Part shown: positions 50,851 through 60,196 of the stretch, piece by piece
Numbering within the stretch: the first letter of the stretch is position 1
How the letters are laid out: each line of letters begins with the position of its first letter
Source of the DNA: JACQSR01 sp042577505
Lineage (GTDB): Archaea; Nanobdellota; Nanobdellia; Woesearchaeales; JACQSR01
NCBI GenBank assembly: GCA_042577505.1
Contig: JBHPEA010000001.1
Coordinates: forward strand, 33,443 to 97,442
DNA length: 64,000 nt
Direction of reading: 5' to 3'
Notes under the pieces: generated by a model
What the model saw: the letters and a program-made list of their open reading frames with translations, nothing else
Databases searched by the model: none
Told to the model about the DNA's origin: nothing
Position numbers and translations under genes: made by a program

Positions 50851-50869
50851 ACTATAGTTCAACTATAGT
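50851..50869 (-). promoter_or_regulatory. Perfect palindromic operator of the second mazEF pair
   Basis: ACTATAGTT-C-AACTATAGT, 9-bp arms around a single base. On the minus strand the order is TATA element TTTATATA (50869-50876), the palindrome, then the antitoxin ATG at 50846: a leaderless, autorepressed promoter. Confidence 0.72.
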
Positions 50870-51013
50870 ATATAAACCTTATTATTAGAATCACCTACTC
50901 CCCATTAAAACCTCGTTCGGTTTTCTCGGAAGGATTGCAGATCGATTGCCTAAAAATGTAATGGCAAGTAGAAAACTCTAAAATTTTATAAAGTATATTC
51001 TTAAGATATCTAT

Positions 51014-51460
51014 ATGCTTAGCCCATTTTTACAGAAACTTGATTTTGTTCACCAATTTAAGATGGGGAATGGAAGTATTGGTATTCTTGGATTAAAACAG
51101 ATTATGTTACCTTCTACTCTAATCTCTGAATTGGGAAAAAAGGAAGAAGTTTATGCTCTTGCAAAAAAATATTCCCTAGATGAAGTAAATACCTACATGA
51201 AAAAGATCGATTGTAGTGAAGGCGAAAAAATCAAAGTACTTGAACAAATCTATGAGACTTTTGGACTAGGAAAATTAAAAATTAAAATTGTGGATATTGG
51301 AAAAAAGGCATTAGTGGAAGTCGTTGACAATCCATTGCAAGGAAGCAATCCATTGGTAAGAGGAGTAATTGCTGGTGTTTTTAGTTATCTTTTCAAAAAA
51401 GATGTAAATGCCTCTATTCAGAGCAAGAAGGGTAACGTTTGTATATATCTCGTGAAGTAG
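51014..51460 (+). CDS. V4R-like small-molecule-binding protein
   Basis: A 148-aa soluble protein. The pattern HQFKMGNGSIGILGLKQIMLP, then GLGKLKIKIVD and VDNPLQGSNPLVRGVIAGVFSYLF, ending VNASIQSKKGNVCIYLV, follows the V4R (4-vinyl reductase-like) domain, although only one of the usual metal-binding cysteines is left (NVC). V4R domains bind small hydrophobic ligands or tetrapyrrole precursors and occur in sensors. It precedes a CPA2 antiporter and a KaiC-like ATPase on the same strand. TATA-like TTTATAAAG is 24 nt upstream of the ATG. Confidence 0.6.
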   Translation: MLSPFLQKLDFVHQFKMGNGSIGILGLKQIMLPSTLISELGKKEEVYALAKKYSLDEVNTYMKKIDCSEGEKIKVLEQIYETFGLGKLKIKIVDIGKKALVEVVDNPLQGSNPLVRGVIAGVFSYLFKKDVNASIQSKKGNVCIYLVK

Positions 51461-51499
51461 GAAACCTTTTTATACGATGTTCTTGAGGAGATAAGTAGG

Positions 51500-52741
51500 A
51501 TGAACATACTATATACGATACTACTTGCACTGCTGTTATCTTGGGTTTTTTCTGGAATACTTAATAGACTCAAACTTCCAAGCGTATTATCCCCTCTTAT
51601 CGTAGGTATAATCCTGGGATTACAACAAGTTAAGGACATTGTATTAGCAGATTCAATTAATCTTGAAGTTTTATCATTATTTGCAGATATTGGATTAATC
51701 TTTTTGATGTTTTATGTAGGCTTTGAACTCAACATAAAACAAATGGTTAAAACAAGAAAAAGATCGTATTCCATATCTTTTTTTAGCGCAATTTCAACTT
51801 TAGCATTAGGGTTTCTAATCGGTAAATTATTTGGTTTTTCAAATCTTGTTTCAGTCATTTTAGGATTCTCAATTTCCATTGCTAATGAAGCTATCGCAGT
51901 AAATATTTTAGATGAATTAGGTATGTTAAAATCAAGATTAGGAAGCATAATCCTGACATCTGGAATCATAGATGATATTGTTGGTATTTTTCTTATCGCA
52001 GTCGTCGTTGCTTTAACAGGCGAATCAAATTTCTCCCCCATCTATATTATACCTATCTTAATTCTTGTTGCCTTCCTAGTACTTTTTGTTTACAGATATT
52101 TATTGCCAGCATTATTACTAATGGCTGAAAAGAAAAATATTGAAACAAATATTTTCATGATTTCTGTTATAATGGCATTAATATTTTCTTTATTATCTGA
52201 ATTACTGGGTTTCGGATTTATTTTAGGTGCATTAGTTGCAGGATTCCTCATGAATAATGCTATTGAAGAAAGAAGAAAAGTCGATTATAAAGAAAGTAGG
52301 AAAGACCTTTTCAAAATGAGTGCAAAAGAATTCAAAACACTCAAAAAGAAAATGACAATTCATGATACAACTCTTAATACAGTTAAAACAACAGCATTTG
52401 GTTTCTTAGTACCTTTCTTCTTTATCTGGATCGGTCTTAATGTAGACTTGTCATTATTTATAGAATCACCTTTGTTAATATGTGCATTAACTATTGCAGC
52501 GATAGTCGGAAAGTTAATTGGTTCCACAGTAGGAAATATGTTAGCAGGAGGATCATCAAGAACTGGTTTTCTTATAGGTTGGGCATTGAATGGAAGAGCA
52601 TTTGTTGAATTAGTGTTTGCTGAGATTGCAAGGGCCACTAATATCATTTCAAGCGAAGTTTTCTCAGCAATAGTATTTATGAGTATTTTGACTTCTTTAA
52701 TATCTCCAGCAGTGTTTAATTATTTAGTAAGGAAGAAGTAA
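51500..52741 (+). CDS. Cation/proton antiporter, CPA2 family
   Basis: A 413-aa transporter with about 12 membrane helices. SISIANEAIAVNILDELG and ILTSGIIDDIVGIFLI give the paired acidic residues (IIDDI) of the electrogenic CPA2 exchangers such as NapA/KefB. A charged cytoplasmic loop (EERRKVDYKESRKDLFK) is near residue 255. It exchanges Na+ or K+ for H+. No regulatory TrkA domain follows, so it is the short form. Its neighbours suggest it is linked to a stress or signal response. Confidence 0.88.
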   Translation: MNILYTILLALLLSWVFSGILNRLKLPSVLSPLIVGIILGLQQVKDIVLADSINLEVLSLFADIGLIFLMFYVGFELNIKQMVKTRKRSYSISFFSAISTLALGFLIGKLFGFSNLVSVILGFSISIANEAIAVNILDELGMLKSRLGSIILTSGIIDDIVGIFLIAVVVALTGESNFSPIYIIPILILVAFLVLFVYRYLLPALLLMAEKKNIETNIFMISVIMALIFSLLSELLGFGFILGALVAGFLMNNAIEERRKVDYKESRKDLFKMSAKEFKTLKKKMTIHDTTLNTVKTTAFGFLVPFFFIWIGLNVDLSLFIESPLLICALTIAAIVGKLIGSTVGNMLAGGSSRTGFLIGWALNGRAFVELVFAEIARATNIISSEVFSAIVFMSILTSLISPAVFNYLVRKK

Positions 52742-52794
52742 ATCAATAAGGTTTAAATATCCTCACTAGGTAAATGTATAAAAAAGGGGTTGGT

Positions 52795-53535
52795 ATGAAA
52801 AGAGTTAAGACAGGAATACCTGGATTTGATCCATTAGTACAAGGAGGCTTTCCTTATGGTTCTTCTATTTTAATTACTGGCAGTCCTGGAACTGGTAAAA
52901 GTATCTTTGGTATACAATATATCTATAATGGAGCCACTAAATATGGTGAAAAAGGGCTCTATGTTAGTTTTGAACAAAGAAAAGACGATATAATCAATCA
53001 GGCTTCTCAATTTGGATGGAATTTAAACAATCCCAAAATCGAAGTCTTAACAATCCCTATTACTCAAGTTAGGGGCGAGACAGTTGAATTTATCAAAGAA
53101 AAAATCAAAAAAGAGAAAATCAAAAGAGTTGTGATTGATTCTTTAACAACATTAACTGTCAATGCACCAATTTACTCTTCAACCAAGGACGTCGCCATTA
53201 AAGATGTCATCTCAGAATCTACAGTATTCTCTCCACCAATAATCGGAGATTACTTAGTAAAACACTTCATCTACGCCTTCATCGAATCTCTCCAACAAGT
53301 AGAAGATGCAACAGCAGTCCTTATCTCCGAAAACTCCAACGAACCAGGATTCCTATCCCGAGACACAGTGTCCGAATTTGCATGCGATGGTGTGGTTGTG
53401 ATCAACTTCGAAAGCCTTGGTGGCGACTTCTCAAGAACAATGATCGTCAGAAAGATGAGACAGACTAAGAATGACGAAGACGTCCACCCCGTAGAAATCT
53501 CCGACAAAGGGCTTATCGTGCACAAGATTGAGTGA
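52795..53535 (+). CDS. Single-domain KaiC-like RecA-family ATPase
   Basis: A 246-aa ATPase starting at ATG 52795 (MKRVKTGIPGFDPLVQGGFP, the family start), preceded by GGGG at about 8 nt. Walker A GSPGTGKSIF, SFEQRKDDI (catalytic Glu), Walker B VVIDSLTTL. Archaeal single-domain KaiC homologues (archaeal RecA-superfamily ATPases) regulate motility and signalling and may be phosphorylated; no clock role is known. The last base of its stop overlaps an open frame with a GTG start. Genes next to it carry V4R, REC and kinase domains. Confidence 0.9.
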   Translation: MKRVKTGIPGFDPLVQGGFPYGSSILITGSPGTGKSIFGIQYIYNGATKYGEKGLYVSFEQRKDDIINQASQFGWNLNNPKIEVLTIPITQVRGETVEFIKEKIKKEKIKRVVIDSLTTLTVNAPIYSSTKDVAIKDVISESTVFSPPIIGDYLVKHFIYAFIESLQQVEDATAVLISENSNEPGFLSRDTVSEFACDGVVVINFESLGGDFSRTMIVRKMRQTKNDEDVHPVEISDKGLIVHKIE

Positions 53536-54074
53536 TAATCTTTATAATTAACTCTTCATTTCCTATAAAAAAGAAAAAATTATATGCATTATTGGCAAGT
53601 CTGATCTATGGATGTAATCCAACACCAGTAAAAGTTGAACCTAGCCAAGTACCTGAAGGAGTAAAAGCTGAAGAACATTCAATTTTGGAAAGTTTAGCCC
53701 TAAATTCACCTACCGATATAGGAAATATTAAGAAATCGCTTTTAGTATATGAGGCACCGGAAGGAGCAGTTCCAGGTACGAGCGATGTAGCACATTACTT
53801 AGCAGACTTACTTCCTGAGAATTGCAGTGCTGTTCAGTTTTTTGGCTTAGCGGATTTTGCAGCACGCGCAGTTGGAGAAAATTCAGATCTCAGAACAAAA
53901 GAACCAATAATTGAAGGAAGGGAAATCTACTCAGGATTACATAGACAGGCTCTACGATCAAGGGGTGTTGCAGACATTGTTCAGGGAGTATGTCCAGAGG
54001 AGTTCGGTCAAAACGTCATGCAAGCCTATAACACTATCTGGAAACCAACAACCCAATCAAACAACATTGACTAA
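53532..54074 (+). CDS. Hypothetical lipoprotein with uncertain start
   Basis: A 180-aa frame. From the GTG at 53532 the first ~28 residues contain a TATA-like ATCTTTATAATTA in the DNA, so the true start is probably later, near the run of Lys codons. The segment LYALLASLIYGCNP is a short signal with a lipobox-like Cys at about residue 28, followed by a Pro-rich tether. The mature part is acidic with repeated helices (LFDFAARAVGEN-like). No family recognised. Possible ligand-binding partner of the nearby V4R and kinase proteins. Confidence 0.5.
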   Translation: MIIFIINSSFPIKKKKLYALLASLIYGCNPTPVKVEPSQVPEGVKAEEHSILESLALNSPTDIGNIKKSLLVYEAPEGAVPGTSDVAHYLADLLPENCSAVQFFGLADFAARAVGENSDLRTKEPIIEGREIYSGLHRQALRSRGVADIVQGVCPEEFGQNVMQAYNTIWKPTTQSNNID

Positions 54075-54152
54075 CCAAACAATCCTTATCTTTATCTATA
54101 TTTCACTAACAGTAAATAGTTTTATATATTAGTTTTCTCTTTTTTCAATATA

Positions 54153-55289
54153 ATGGTAAAAAAAGTTGGTGAATTTTTTCTGCACTTATTGGCATATGGG
54201 GGAGTTTCTATCGAAAAAGGTGTGCTATATGTGTGGAATGATCCTGCATATTTTATCCCTACTACTTCAATAACTCGTCTTTTCCATGATATAAAAATGA
54301 AGTTAGGAAAAAGTGGAGAAGAATTATTATATTGGATTGGAGAATTAAACGGCTCTAACGGAGATAAACTTCTGATGAACAGATATGGATTCTCAGAAAA
54401 TGATTTTCAGAAATTTATGGAAGGTGGATCTATGGATGGTTGGGGGGAAATTAAGAAACAAAAAGATAGGGTTTCAAATTTGAACCAGTTTTATCTCGAA
54501 GTTGATAATTCAACATATGCTGAACATTATAAAAAAATATACGGAATTTCGAAAAATTGTCAGGATTTCTATTTATCTGGACTAATAGGGGGCGCAAAAG
54601 TCTTAGTTAAAAAACCCCTATTCTGCATCGAAACTAATTGTATTTGCAAGGGTGACAAGTCATGTACATTTGAACTTAAGAGAATAAAATCACCTTACAA
54701 GTTTAATTTTCTAAAAAATATTGATTTAGATGTTGAGAGGTTAAAAAGGAGTTCTTACACATTATACTCCAGTAGACAAAATAAATTTAAGGTATTTAAA
54801 AAAATAAATCTAAACATTGGTGGAGGTGTTTTTGAATTCAATAATACAAGGGGGGTAGTAATTCAGACATATATTATTGTAATTCTATTCGAAATATTAT
54901 CAAAATTACTTCAAAACAAAGAGTACTGTAAAATGATTTCGGACTTCTCAAAATCTATTGTTGAAGAATTTAATAATTCAAATAAAATTCCCAACAAAAA
55001 AAAATCAATACAATCACTAATTGAAAAATCAAATGGTCTTTCTTGGGGAGAATTCAGATTGATATCTTCCACAAAAAATCATTTTCTTATCGAACATACT
55101 AAAAATCCGTACTCTGAGGATTATAAAATTCTGTTCGGAAGACCAAATAAATTAATTGATGATTTTTCTGCCTCTTTGTTAAAATTCTTTTTTGAAAAAA
55201 ACTTAAATAAGAAAGTAACTTCGAAGGAAATTAAATGTAGGGTTAATAATCATCCAACGTGCATATATGAGTTAAGGTTGATTACGTAA
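54153..55289 (+). CDS. Two-domain V4R-like sensor protein
   Basis: A 378-aa soluble protein. Residues about 70-185 match V4R: YKKIYGISKNCQDFYLSGLIGG, then PLFCIETNCICKGDKSCTFEL, with three clustered Cys as in the tetrapyrrole/metal-binding loop. The second half (about 215-378) ends with KCRVNNHPTCIYEL, a second V4R-like Cys pair. The N-terminal part (FLHLLAYGGVSIEKGVLYVW) resembles the start of the 51 kb V4R protein. A soluble sensor without an output domain, plausibly acting on the kinases encoded on the other strand. Confidence 0.65.
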   Translation: MVKKVGEFFLHLLAYGGVSIEKGVLYVWNDPAYFIPTTSITRLFHDIKMKLGKSGEELLYWIGELNGSNGDKLLMNRYGFSENDFQKFMEGGSMDGWGEIKKQKDRVSNLNQFYLEVDNSTYAEHYKKIYGISKNCQDFYLSGLIGGAKVLVKKPLFCIETNCICKGDKSCTFELKRIKSPYKFNFLKNIDLDVERLKRSSYTLYSSRQNKFKVFKKINLNIGGGVFEFNNTRGVVIQTYIIVILFEILSKLLQNKEYCKMISDFSKSIVEEFNNSNKIPNKKKSIQSLIEKSNGLSWGEFRLISSTKNHFLIEHTKNPYSEDYKILFGRPNKLIDDFSASLLKFFFEKNLNKKVTSKEIKCRVNNHPTCIYELRLIT

Positions 55290-55349
55290 CCATCTAATAG
55301 TAGTTAATTACACTAAGATTTAAATATCCCGCTTTATTATCTCAGTTAT

Positions 55350-56942
55350 ATGGCAAAGAATGATGAAGCCTTACTAGTAAATCCTTCAGTTGAGGAGTTA
55401 GAGGACCGAATTGTCCCCTTATTTCTACAACATGGTACTCATCATTTTGCAAGTCATACAATTCTACAAGACGGATTAAATTACTTTGTGATGGATGGAG
55501 TGGGGTATATTGCCTTTCTTGATGGAAAATTTGGTGGGACTCAGGCACCCTTAACATTAGGGCCAGTGTGTTCCGAGGAAAATCTACCTGACCTTATCTT
55601 AGGTTTTGAAGAACAAATTCGGAAACCTATTAGATATGATCCCTCCTTTTTTTATGTGGATGAACCTACAGCAAGGGCTCTACATGACCTGGGATACAAA
55701 GTGAATCAATGTGGAAAAACAACTACGCTTGATTTAACTGAATGGAATACAGAAGGCCCTCTAAAAGGTCAACTTAGGAGATCTCGAAATAAGGCTCAAA
55801 AAGAAGGTATAACTGTTGAAGAAGTTTTAATGAATGATGTGAATATGGGAGAACTCCAGAGGACTGTTGATAAGTGGATGGACCAGAAAATTGCAGGGGG
55901 GGAGGAATTTCATTTTTTAGCCAGACCTCTTGTATACGGTGATGAATTAGTAAAAGGTGATGAAGGAATTTTAATGAAGAGAAGGGATGGATTGAGTTCT
56001 GAGGGATCTCCTTTAGTAAGGAAATTTATTGCAAGAGATAATCAAGGGGAGATTATCGGAGTGTCTGTTTATGATCCAATAATTAAAGATGGCGAGATTA
56101 TTGGGTATATTGAGTCCATTAGAAGAAGTTCCATTCAAACCGCAGCTGGAATTCAGGATGTAATAACACTACATGCTATAGATCAGTTTAGATCAGAAAA
56201 TAGAAATTTTTTCTCGCTTGGACCTTCAGTTTTATATAAAATTGATGATAAAGGCGAATTCGATTTTGATAGATTTGTTCAATGGAATCTTGAATTTAGT
56301 TACAGGAATTGGGGGCAAACAGTTTTCAATTATGCTACCTTAGCTTATCATAAATCAATATTTAGGGGTAAAGAAGAACAAATATATTTTGCTTCAAGGA
56401 AACCAGGTATCCTTTCAACAAATGATTTACTTGCTGCTTATTACGCCACAAATATTCCACTTTTTGGAAAATTGTTAAAAGGGTGGAAGGAAGAAGGAAA
56501 AAACCCATATCCACATTTGGGAAGTGAGCTCGTTAGAAATAATCTTTTCTTAGGAAAGCCCTCAAATAAAGTCGCTATCATTGACGGAGATTCAAAGAGA
56601 AGGAATGAAATAGCAAACAGATTATGGAAAAGATATCGAGTAGTAGAATACAATACATCTTCTTATCAGGGAGTTGGGGGAGCAGTTAGGGAATTAACAC
56701 ATGATACTGCAGCCCTTGTAATCAGCAGCGATATTTCAGGAGAAAGTACTTTAAAAGGTGTGAGAAGTCTAGTTGAGCGTGGAGAGAAAAAACCAATAGT
56801 ACTTTATGGAACTGTATCAAAGCAACCATTGGATAAAATTAGGGAAGCAATTGGAAGATCCCATGTATACCAAATTGCAAGCACAGATCCAAAAGAAGTT
56901 TATTTTGAAGTTGGAATTGCATTACAAGGACCTAAGAGATAA
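55350..56942 (+). CDS. DUF2156 aminoacyl-lipid synthase-like protein fused to a degenerate REC domain
   Basis: A 530-aa protein. Residues about 15-370 follow the DUF2156/LPG-synthase C-terminal GNAT-type domain (DGVGYIAFLDGKFGGTQAPL, ARALHDLGYKVNQCGKTTTLDL, QLRRSRNKAQKEG, ARDNQGEIIGVSVYDPI, FNYATLAYHKSIF), which transfers aminoacyl groups from tRNA to phosphatidylglycerol in MprF. It lacks the flippase transmembrane part. Residues about 405-530 are receiver-like (KVAIIDGDSKRRNEIANRLW, AALVISSDISGES, PIVLYGTVSKQP), with the phospho-acceptor Asp shifted, so phosphorylation is doubtful. Archaeal lipids have ether chains, so a variant substrate is expected. Confidence 0.68.
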   Translation: MAKNDEALLVNPSVEELEDRIVPLFLQHGTHHFASHTILQDGLNYFVMDGVGYIAFLDGKFGGTQAPLTLGPVCSEENLPDLILGFEEQIRKPIRYDPSFFYVDEPTARALHDLGYKVNQCGKTTTLDLTEWNTEGPLKGQLRRSRNKAQKEGITVEEVLMNDVNMGELQRTVDKWMDQKIAGGEEFHFLARPLVYGDELVKGDEGILMKRRDGLSSEGSPLVRKFIARDNQGEIIGVSVYDPIIKDGEIIGYIESIRRSSIQTAAGIQDVITLHAIDQFRSENRNFFSLGPSVLYKIDDKGEFDFDRFVQWNLEFSYRNWGQTVFNYATLAYHKSIFRGKEEQIYFASRKPGILSTNDLLAAYYATNIPLFGKLLKGWKEEGKNPYPHLGSELVRNNLFLGKPSNKVAIIDGDSKRRNEIANRLWKRYRVVEYNTSSYQGVGGAVRELTHDTAALVISSDISGESTLKGVRSLVERGEKKPIVLYGTVSKQPLDKIREAIGRSHVYQIASTDPKEVYFEVGIALQGPKR

Positions 56943-56945
56943 TAA

Positions 56946-59027
56946 TTATTCTTTTTGAACGTTCCATTTTAGAGTCATTGTATCTCTTCTGTTATTCAGG
57001 AACCTCTCAAAAAGAAATGTTAATCTATCTTGTGTCATGGGGTGAAATTCAAAATCAGTATTCACTTCTCCAGCAATTTCATAGACATTGTCAACATTCC
57101 ATTTAGGATCACGTCCTTCAATACTTCCTGTGTACCCTTTGTAAACACCATGTGCAGCATTCAAGAATCTCTCAGTACCGGTGGGGGCAGGATCACTTTT
57201 CGTATAGGGAATATTAGGTTTCAATCTAAAATCAGGATTCATTAAGTCCTCCCCACCTAAAGATCTAGACACTCCCACTAAAGGTTCAACAATCTCGGTA
57301 TCTTCATATATTTTTACAATTTCATCTTCTTTAAATCTAACAAGCCCTTTAGAATCAACAGAACCATACCCCCTATCTAATATCGGATCAAGATATCTAC
57401 CATCAACTCTTTCAGCTATTGGCCCATCACCAACCATATCAACTGGCAAGCCCATAACTGAAGTTATCGCTGTTGTAATATCTCCTGTAGTAATATTTTC
57501 TGGAGTAGCAGCGTGAATAACTTTTTGATGGGCGTAATCAGACACCCTTGCCATCTCCATTATTTCAACAACATCATCCACGCAAATAAAGTTTTTAGGA
57601 ACCTTTGGATCTATAGTAATTCTTAAATCGTGTTCTTGTGGTTCTTTTTTCAACCCCCTTTTAGCAGCTTGGAATGAACGTGCAAAATGATAAATTGTAG
57701 TTTCATTACAAAAACCATCATTTGAATCTCCAACAACAATGGTTGGTCTAACAATTACAAAAGGTAAATCCCTATTACTAGCTACTACTAACTCAGCACC
57801 ATATTTAGTCTCTTCATACATATTTCTAAATGAATATTTCAACCATTCCCCATTTTCTAAAGGAGCCAATTCTTCTGCAGGTTTTGGTTCTTCATCAGAA
57901 CTAGAAATTTCTGGTTTGCCTTCAACATAAGCAGTACTTATATGGACAAATCTCTGTAAATTCTCACAATTACGAGCAAATTCAACAGCACGAATAGCAC
58001 CCTGTACGTTGAGTCTAAAGTTTTGGCCTTCCACTTGATCTTCATAGTTAGTTGAAGCTGCACAGTGAACGTAATAATGTATACCCTCTTCACCAGATGA
58101 AGTAAGTCTTGACCAATCACTATCACTCATGCCAAGATGTTTTTCTGTAATGTCTCCTCGGACAAAATGCACTCTATCTCTGTATTGTTCAGGAATGTCC
58201 ATCCTTTCATCAAATGGTTTTCTACCATCTCTAACAATCACATACAAATGAATATTTGGATCAGAATTCTCTAAAACTCTTCTCATATAAGCTTGTCCAA
58301 TAAAACCTGTCCCACCATCTAGCGCAATATTAACTCTGTCACCAAGTTCTTTTGGACCATCTTTAAATCGAGTAACTTTGGAAGATTCTTTATAATCCTT
58401 TAAGCAAGATCGAACTTCAGGATCATCTCTTAAAATTCCTTGCAAATAGGTTCCTAGCATTGCAACAACACTTTTTGATAATTGTTGATTAGATTCAGAT
58501 AAATCATTATTAGATTCTGAGAGCATACGATTGGATTTCTCAAGCTCCCTCGTCAGTATGATATGCTCTAATCCAGCCCTTACAGCAACAGCAATTGCTT
58601 TGACACCATCGGTTTTATTAATTACACCAAAAGGATTATAATCCCTCATTAATGTAGTTCCCTGAAAATTACCTTGAAGATCTTGGAAAGATGTGCCAGC
58701 CTTTCCTGTTACAAAATAACTAAGAGTATTCGGAGAAATTTTATCAATTTCCTTTTTGAAAGCTAAGCCAGCTCCTACCTTATCATCAGGACCCATAATA
58801 ATATCAAGTAATGCAACATCAACTTTGTTCTTCTTAACCAGATCTCTTGCAGCGTCAATAGTCGATGCTTCAAGAACAATATAATCCTGATCCTCAAGTT
58901 CACTCACTATTTGACTTCTAATAGTATCTTGATCATCGACAACAAGAATTGTAGGTGTTCCTGGTGGTTTCTTCTTTAGACCAAGCTGTTCTTCCCTATT
59001 CAGCAACACATCTATTCCACTAGGCAT
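56946..59027 (-). CDS. REC domain fused to NAD(P)-dependent acyl/thioester reductase-like domain
   Basis: A 693-aa protein. Residues about 25-150 are a complete receiver (ILVVDDQDTIRSQI, phospho-acceptor VDVALLDIIMG, then VTGKAG with the Lys). A short coiled coil, LSESNNDLSESNQQLSKS, follows. Residues about 230-600 are an extended SDR of the NAD_binding_4 type found in fatty acyl-CoA and thioester reductases: ALDGGTGFIGQAYMRRVLE, FVHISTAYVEG, YEETKYGAELV (YxxxK), VIVRPTIVVGDS. I start at ATG 59027 (the GTG three codons earlier also fits), with TTTATATAG about 29 nt upstream. A response regulator with a reductase output is very unusual. Confidence 0.75.
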   Translation of the reverse strand: MPSGIDVLLNREEQLGLKKKPPGTPTILVVDDQDTIRSQIVSELEDQDYIVLEASTIDAARDLVKKNKVDVALLDIIMGPDDKVGAGLAFKKEIDKISPNTLSYFVTGKAGTSFQDLQGNFQGTTLMRDYNPFGVINKTDGVKAIAVAVRAGLEHIILTRELEKSNRMLSESNNDLSESNQQLSKSVVAMLGTYLQGILRDDPEVRSCLKDYKESSKVTRFKDGPKELGDRVNIALDGGTGFIGQAYMRRVLENSDPNIHLYVIVRDGRKPFDERMDIPEQYRDRVHFVRGDITEKHLGMSDSDWSRLTSSGEEGIHYYVHCAASTNYEDQVEGQNFRLNVQGAIRAVEFARNCENLQRFVHISTAYVEGKPEISSSDEEPKPAEELAPLENGEWLKYSFRNMYEETKYGAELVVASNRDLPFVIVRPTIVVGDSNDGFCNETTIYHFARSFQAAKRGLKKEPQEHDLRITIDPKVPKNFICVDDVVEIMEMARVSDYAHQKVIHAATPENITTGDITTAITSVMGLPVDMVGDGPIAERVDGRYLDPILDRGYGSVDSKGLVRFKEDEIVKIYEDTEIVEPLVGVSRSLGGEDLMNPDFRLKPNIPYTKSDPAPTGTERFLNAAHGVYKGYTGSIEGRDPKWNVDNVYEIAGEVNTDFEFHPMTQDRLTFLFERFLNNRRDTMTLKWNVQKE

Positions 59028-59071
59028 TTTATTCACTATAGAGTAGCGATAACTATATAAATATTTATATT

Positions 59072-60196
59072 CTATGCAGGTTTATAAGGCAATTTAACAG
59101 TCATCAAAACTCCACCGTCTGGTTTATTAACTGCCGTTAGTGTCCCGCCATGCCCTTCTACATGCATTTTTGAATAAGATAATCCAATTCCAGCACCATC
59201 TTTTTTTGTAGTAACGTAAGGATTAAAAATCTGTTCCAATATTACAGGATTTATTCCAGGACCATTATCACCAACTCGGAAATAAACAAATTGAGGATCA
59301 TGTGATGTTGACAAAGTAACTTGGGGATTTTTTATACCCTGAACAGCATCTAAAGCATTATCAATAAGATTTAATATTACACCTGTTAAGTAAGTTTGAT
59401 CTCCAGATACCTTTGGTATTTCAGGATCGTAATCCTTAACCACAGAAACACCCTTTCCTTTTGAAGTTAATAAAATTCCTGCATTGTCTTCAATGAATGC
59501 GTTAACATCAAAATCTCTAGTGCTATACTCAGTTTTTCCAATTTTTTTAAGTCTCTTAACAAGTTCGATCTGTCTCTGAGACTCCTCCATAATTTTCCTT
59601 ATAAACTTTAAAGTCCGAGGATCATCTGAAATTCTTTCAATTAATGTAGCTGCACCATAAATGACCTGTTGACCATTGCTAGTTTCATGTAAAACGCTTG
59701 CTAAGTTCTGACCCAGCTTTGCAAAACCCTCTCTAGAAGCATAGAATTGGAGTAAATTCTGATGATCTATGCACCTCTTAACAGCAGCCCTTACAGCAAT
59801 ATATGTGTCTCCTTTATTTACAACTGAATAAGGATCATGGCTTACCTGTAAATCTTCAATAGAATAGGGTTCACCAACATGTGCGGTAACTAAAATCACA
59901 GGAGTGTCAGGACAAACCCCATCAAGCCCTTCTTTAACTTTAAGACCTGCATCATTCACACGATTCATAACAATATCTAATAAGACTAAATCAAATTTTT
60001 TCTCAGATGCAATTTTAATGGCGGTTTCTCCATCAGAAGCAGTTGTTACCTCATAACCATCATCTTCAAGACTTTCTTTGGTAGTATCCAAATAACTTTG
60101 CTGATCATCAACTAAAAGAATTGAAGGCTTCTTAATCCCATCGCTATTTAATGCAGCGTCCCTACTTAACAACCGGTCTATTGATTCTGGTCTCAT
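59072..60196 (-). CDS. Hybrid REC-histidine kinase
   Basis: A 374-aa protein starting at ATG 60196 (MRPESIDRLLSRD). REC at about residues 25-145 (ILLVDDQQSYLDT, FDLVLLDIVMN, ILVTAH), a DHp helix with the phospho-His in LASVLHETSNGQQ, and a HATPase with NLIDNALDAV (N-box), VGDNGPGI (G1), FNPYVTTK (F-box) and GAGIGLSYSK (G2). The N-terminus, including the post-REC segment PYSVVNKGD, is closely similar to the REC-reductase protein, so the two REC regions are paralogues. Its start overlaps by 35 nt the end of the upstream kinase gene. No DNA-binding domain. Confidence 0.88.
   Translation of the reverse strand: MRPESIDRLLSRDAALNSDGIKKPSILLVDDQQSYLDTTKESLEDDGYEVTTASDGETAIKIASEKKFDLVLLDIVMNRVNDAGLKVKEGLDGVCPDTPVILVTAHVGEPYSIEDLQVSHDPYSVVNKGDTYIAVRAAVKRCIDHQNLLQFYASREGFAKLGQNLASVLHETSNGQQVIYGAATLIERISDDPRTLKFIRKIMEESQRQIELVKRLKKIGKTEYSTRDFDVNAFIEDNAGILLTSKGKGVSVVKDYDPEIPKVSGDQTYLTGVILNLIDNALDAVQGIKNPQVTLSTSHDPQFVYFRVGDNGPGINPVILEQIFNPYVTTKKDGAGIGLSYSKMHVEGHGGTLTAVNKPDGGVLMTVKLPYKPA

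Noticed and set aside
50907..50924. AAAACC-TCGTTC-GGTTTT as a terminator
   Set aside because: Only six pairs, no gene ends here and no T-run specific to a transcript end; too weak to annotate.
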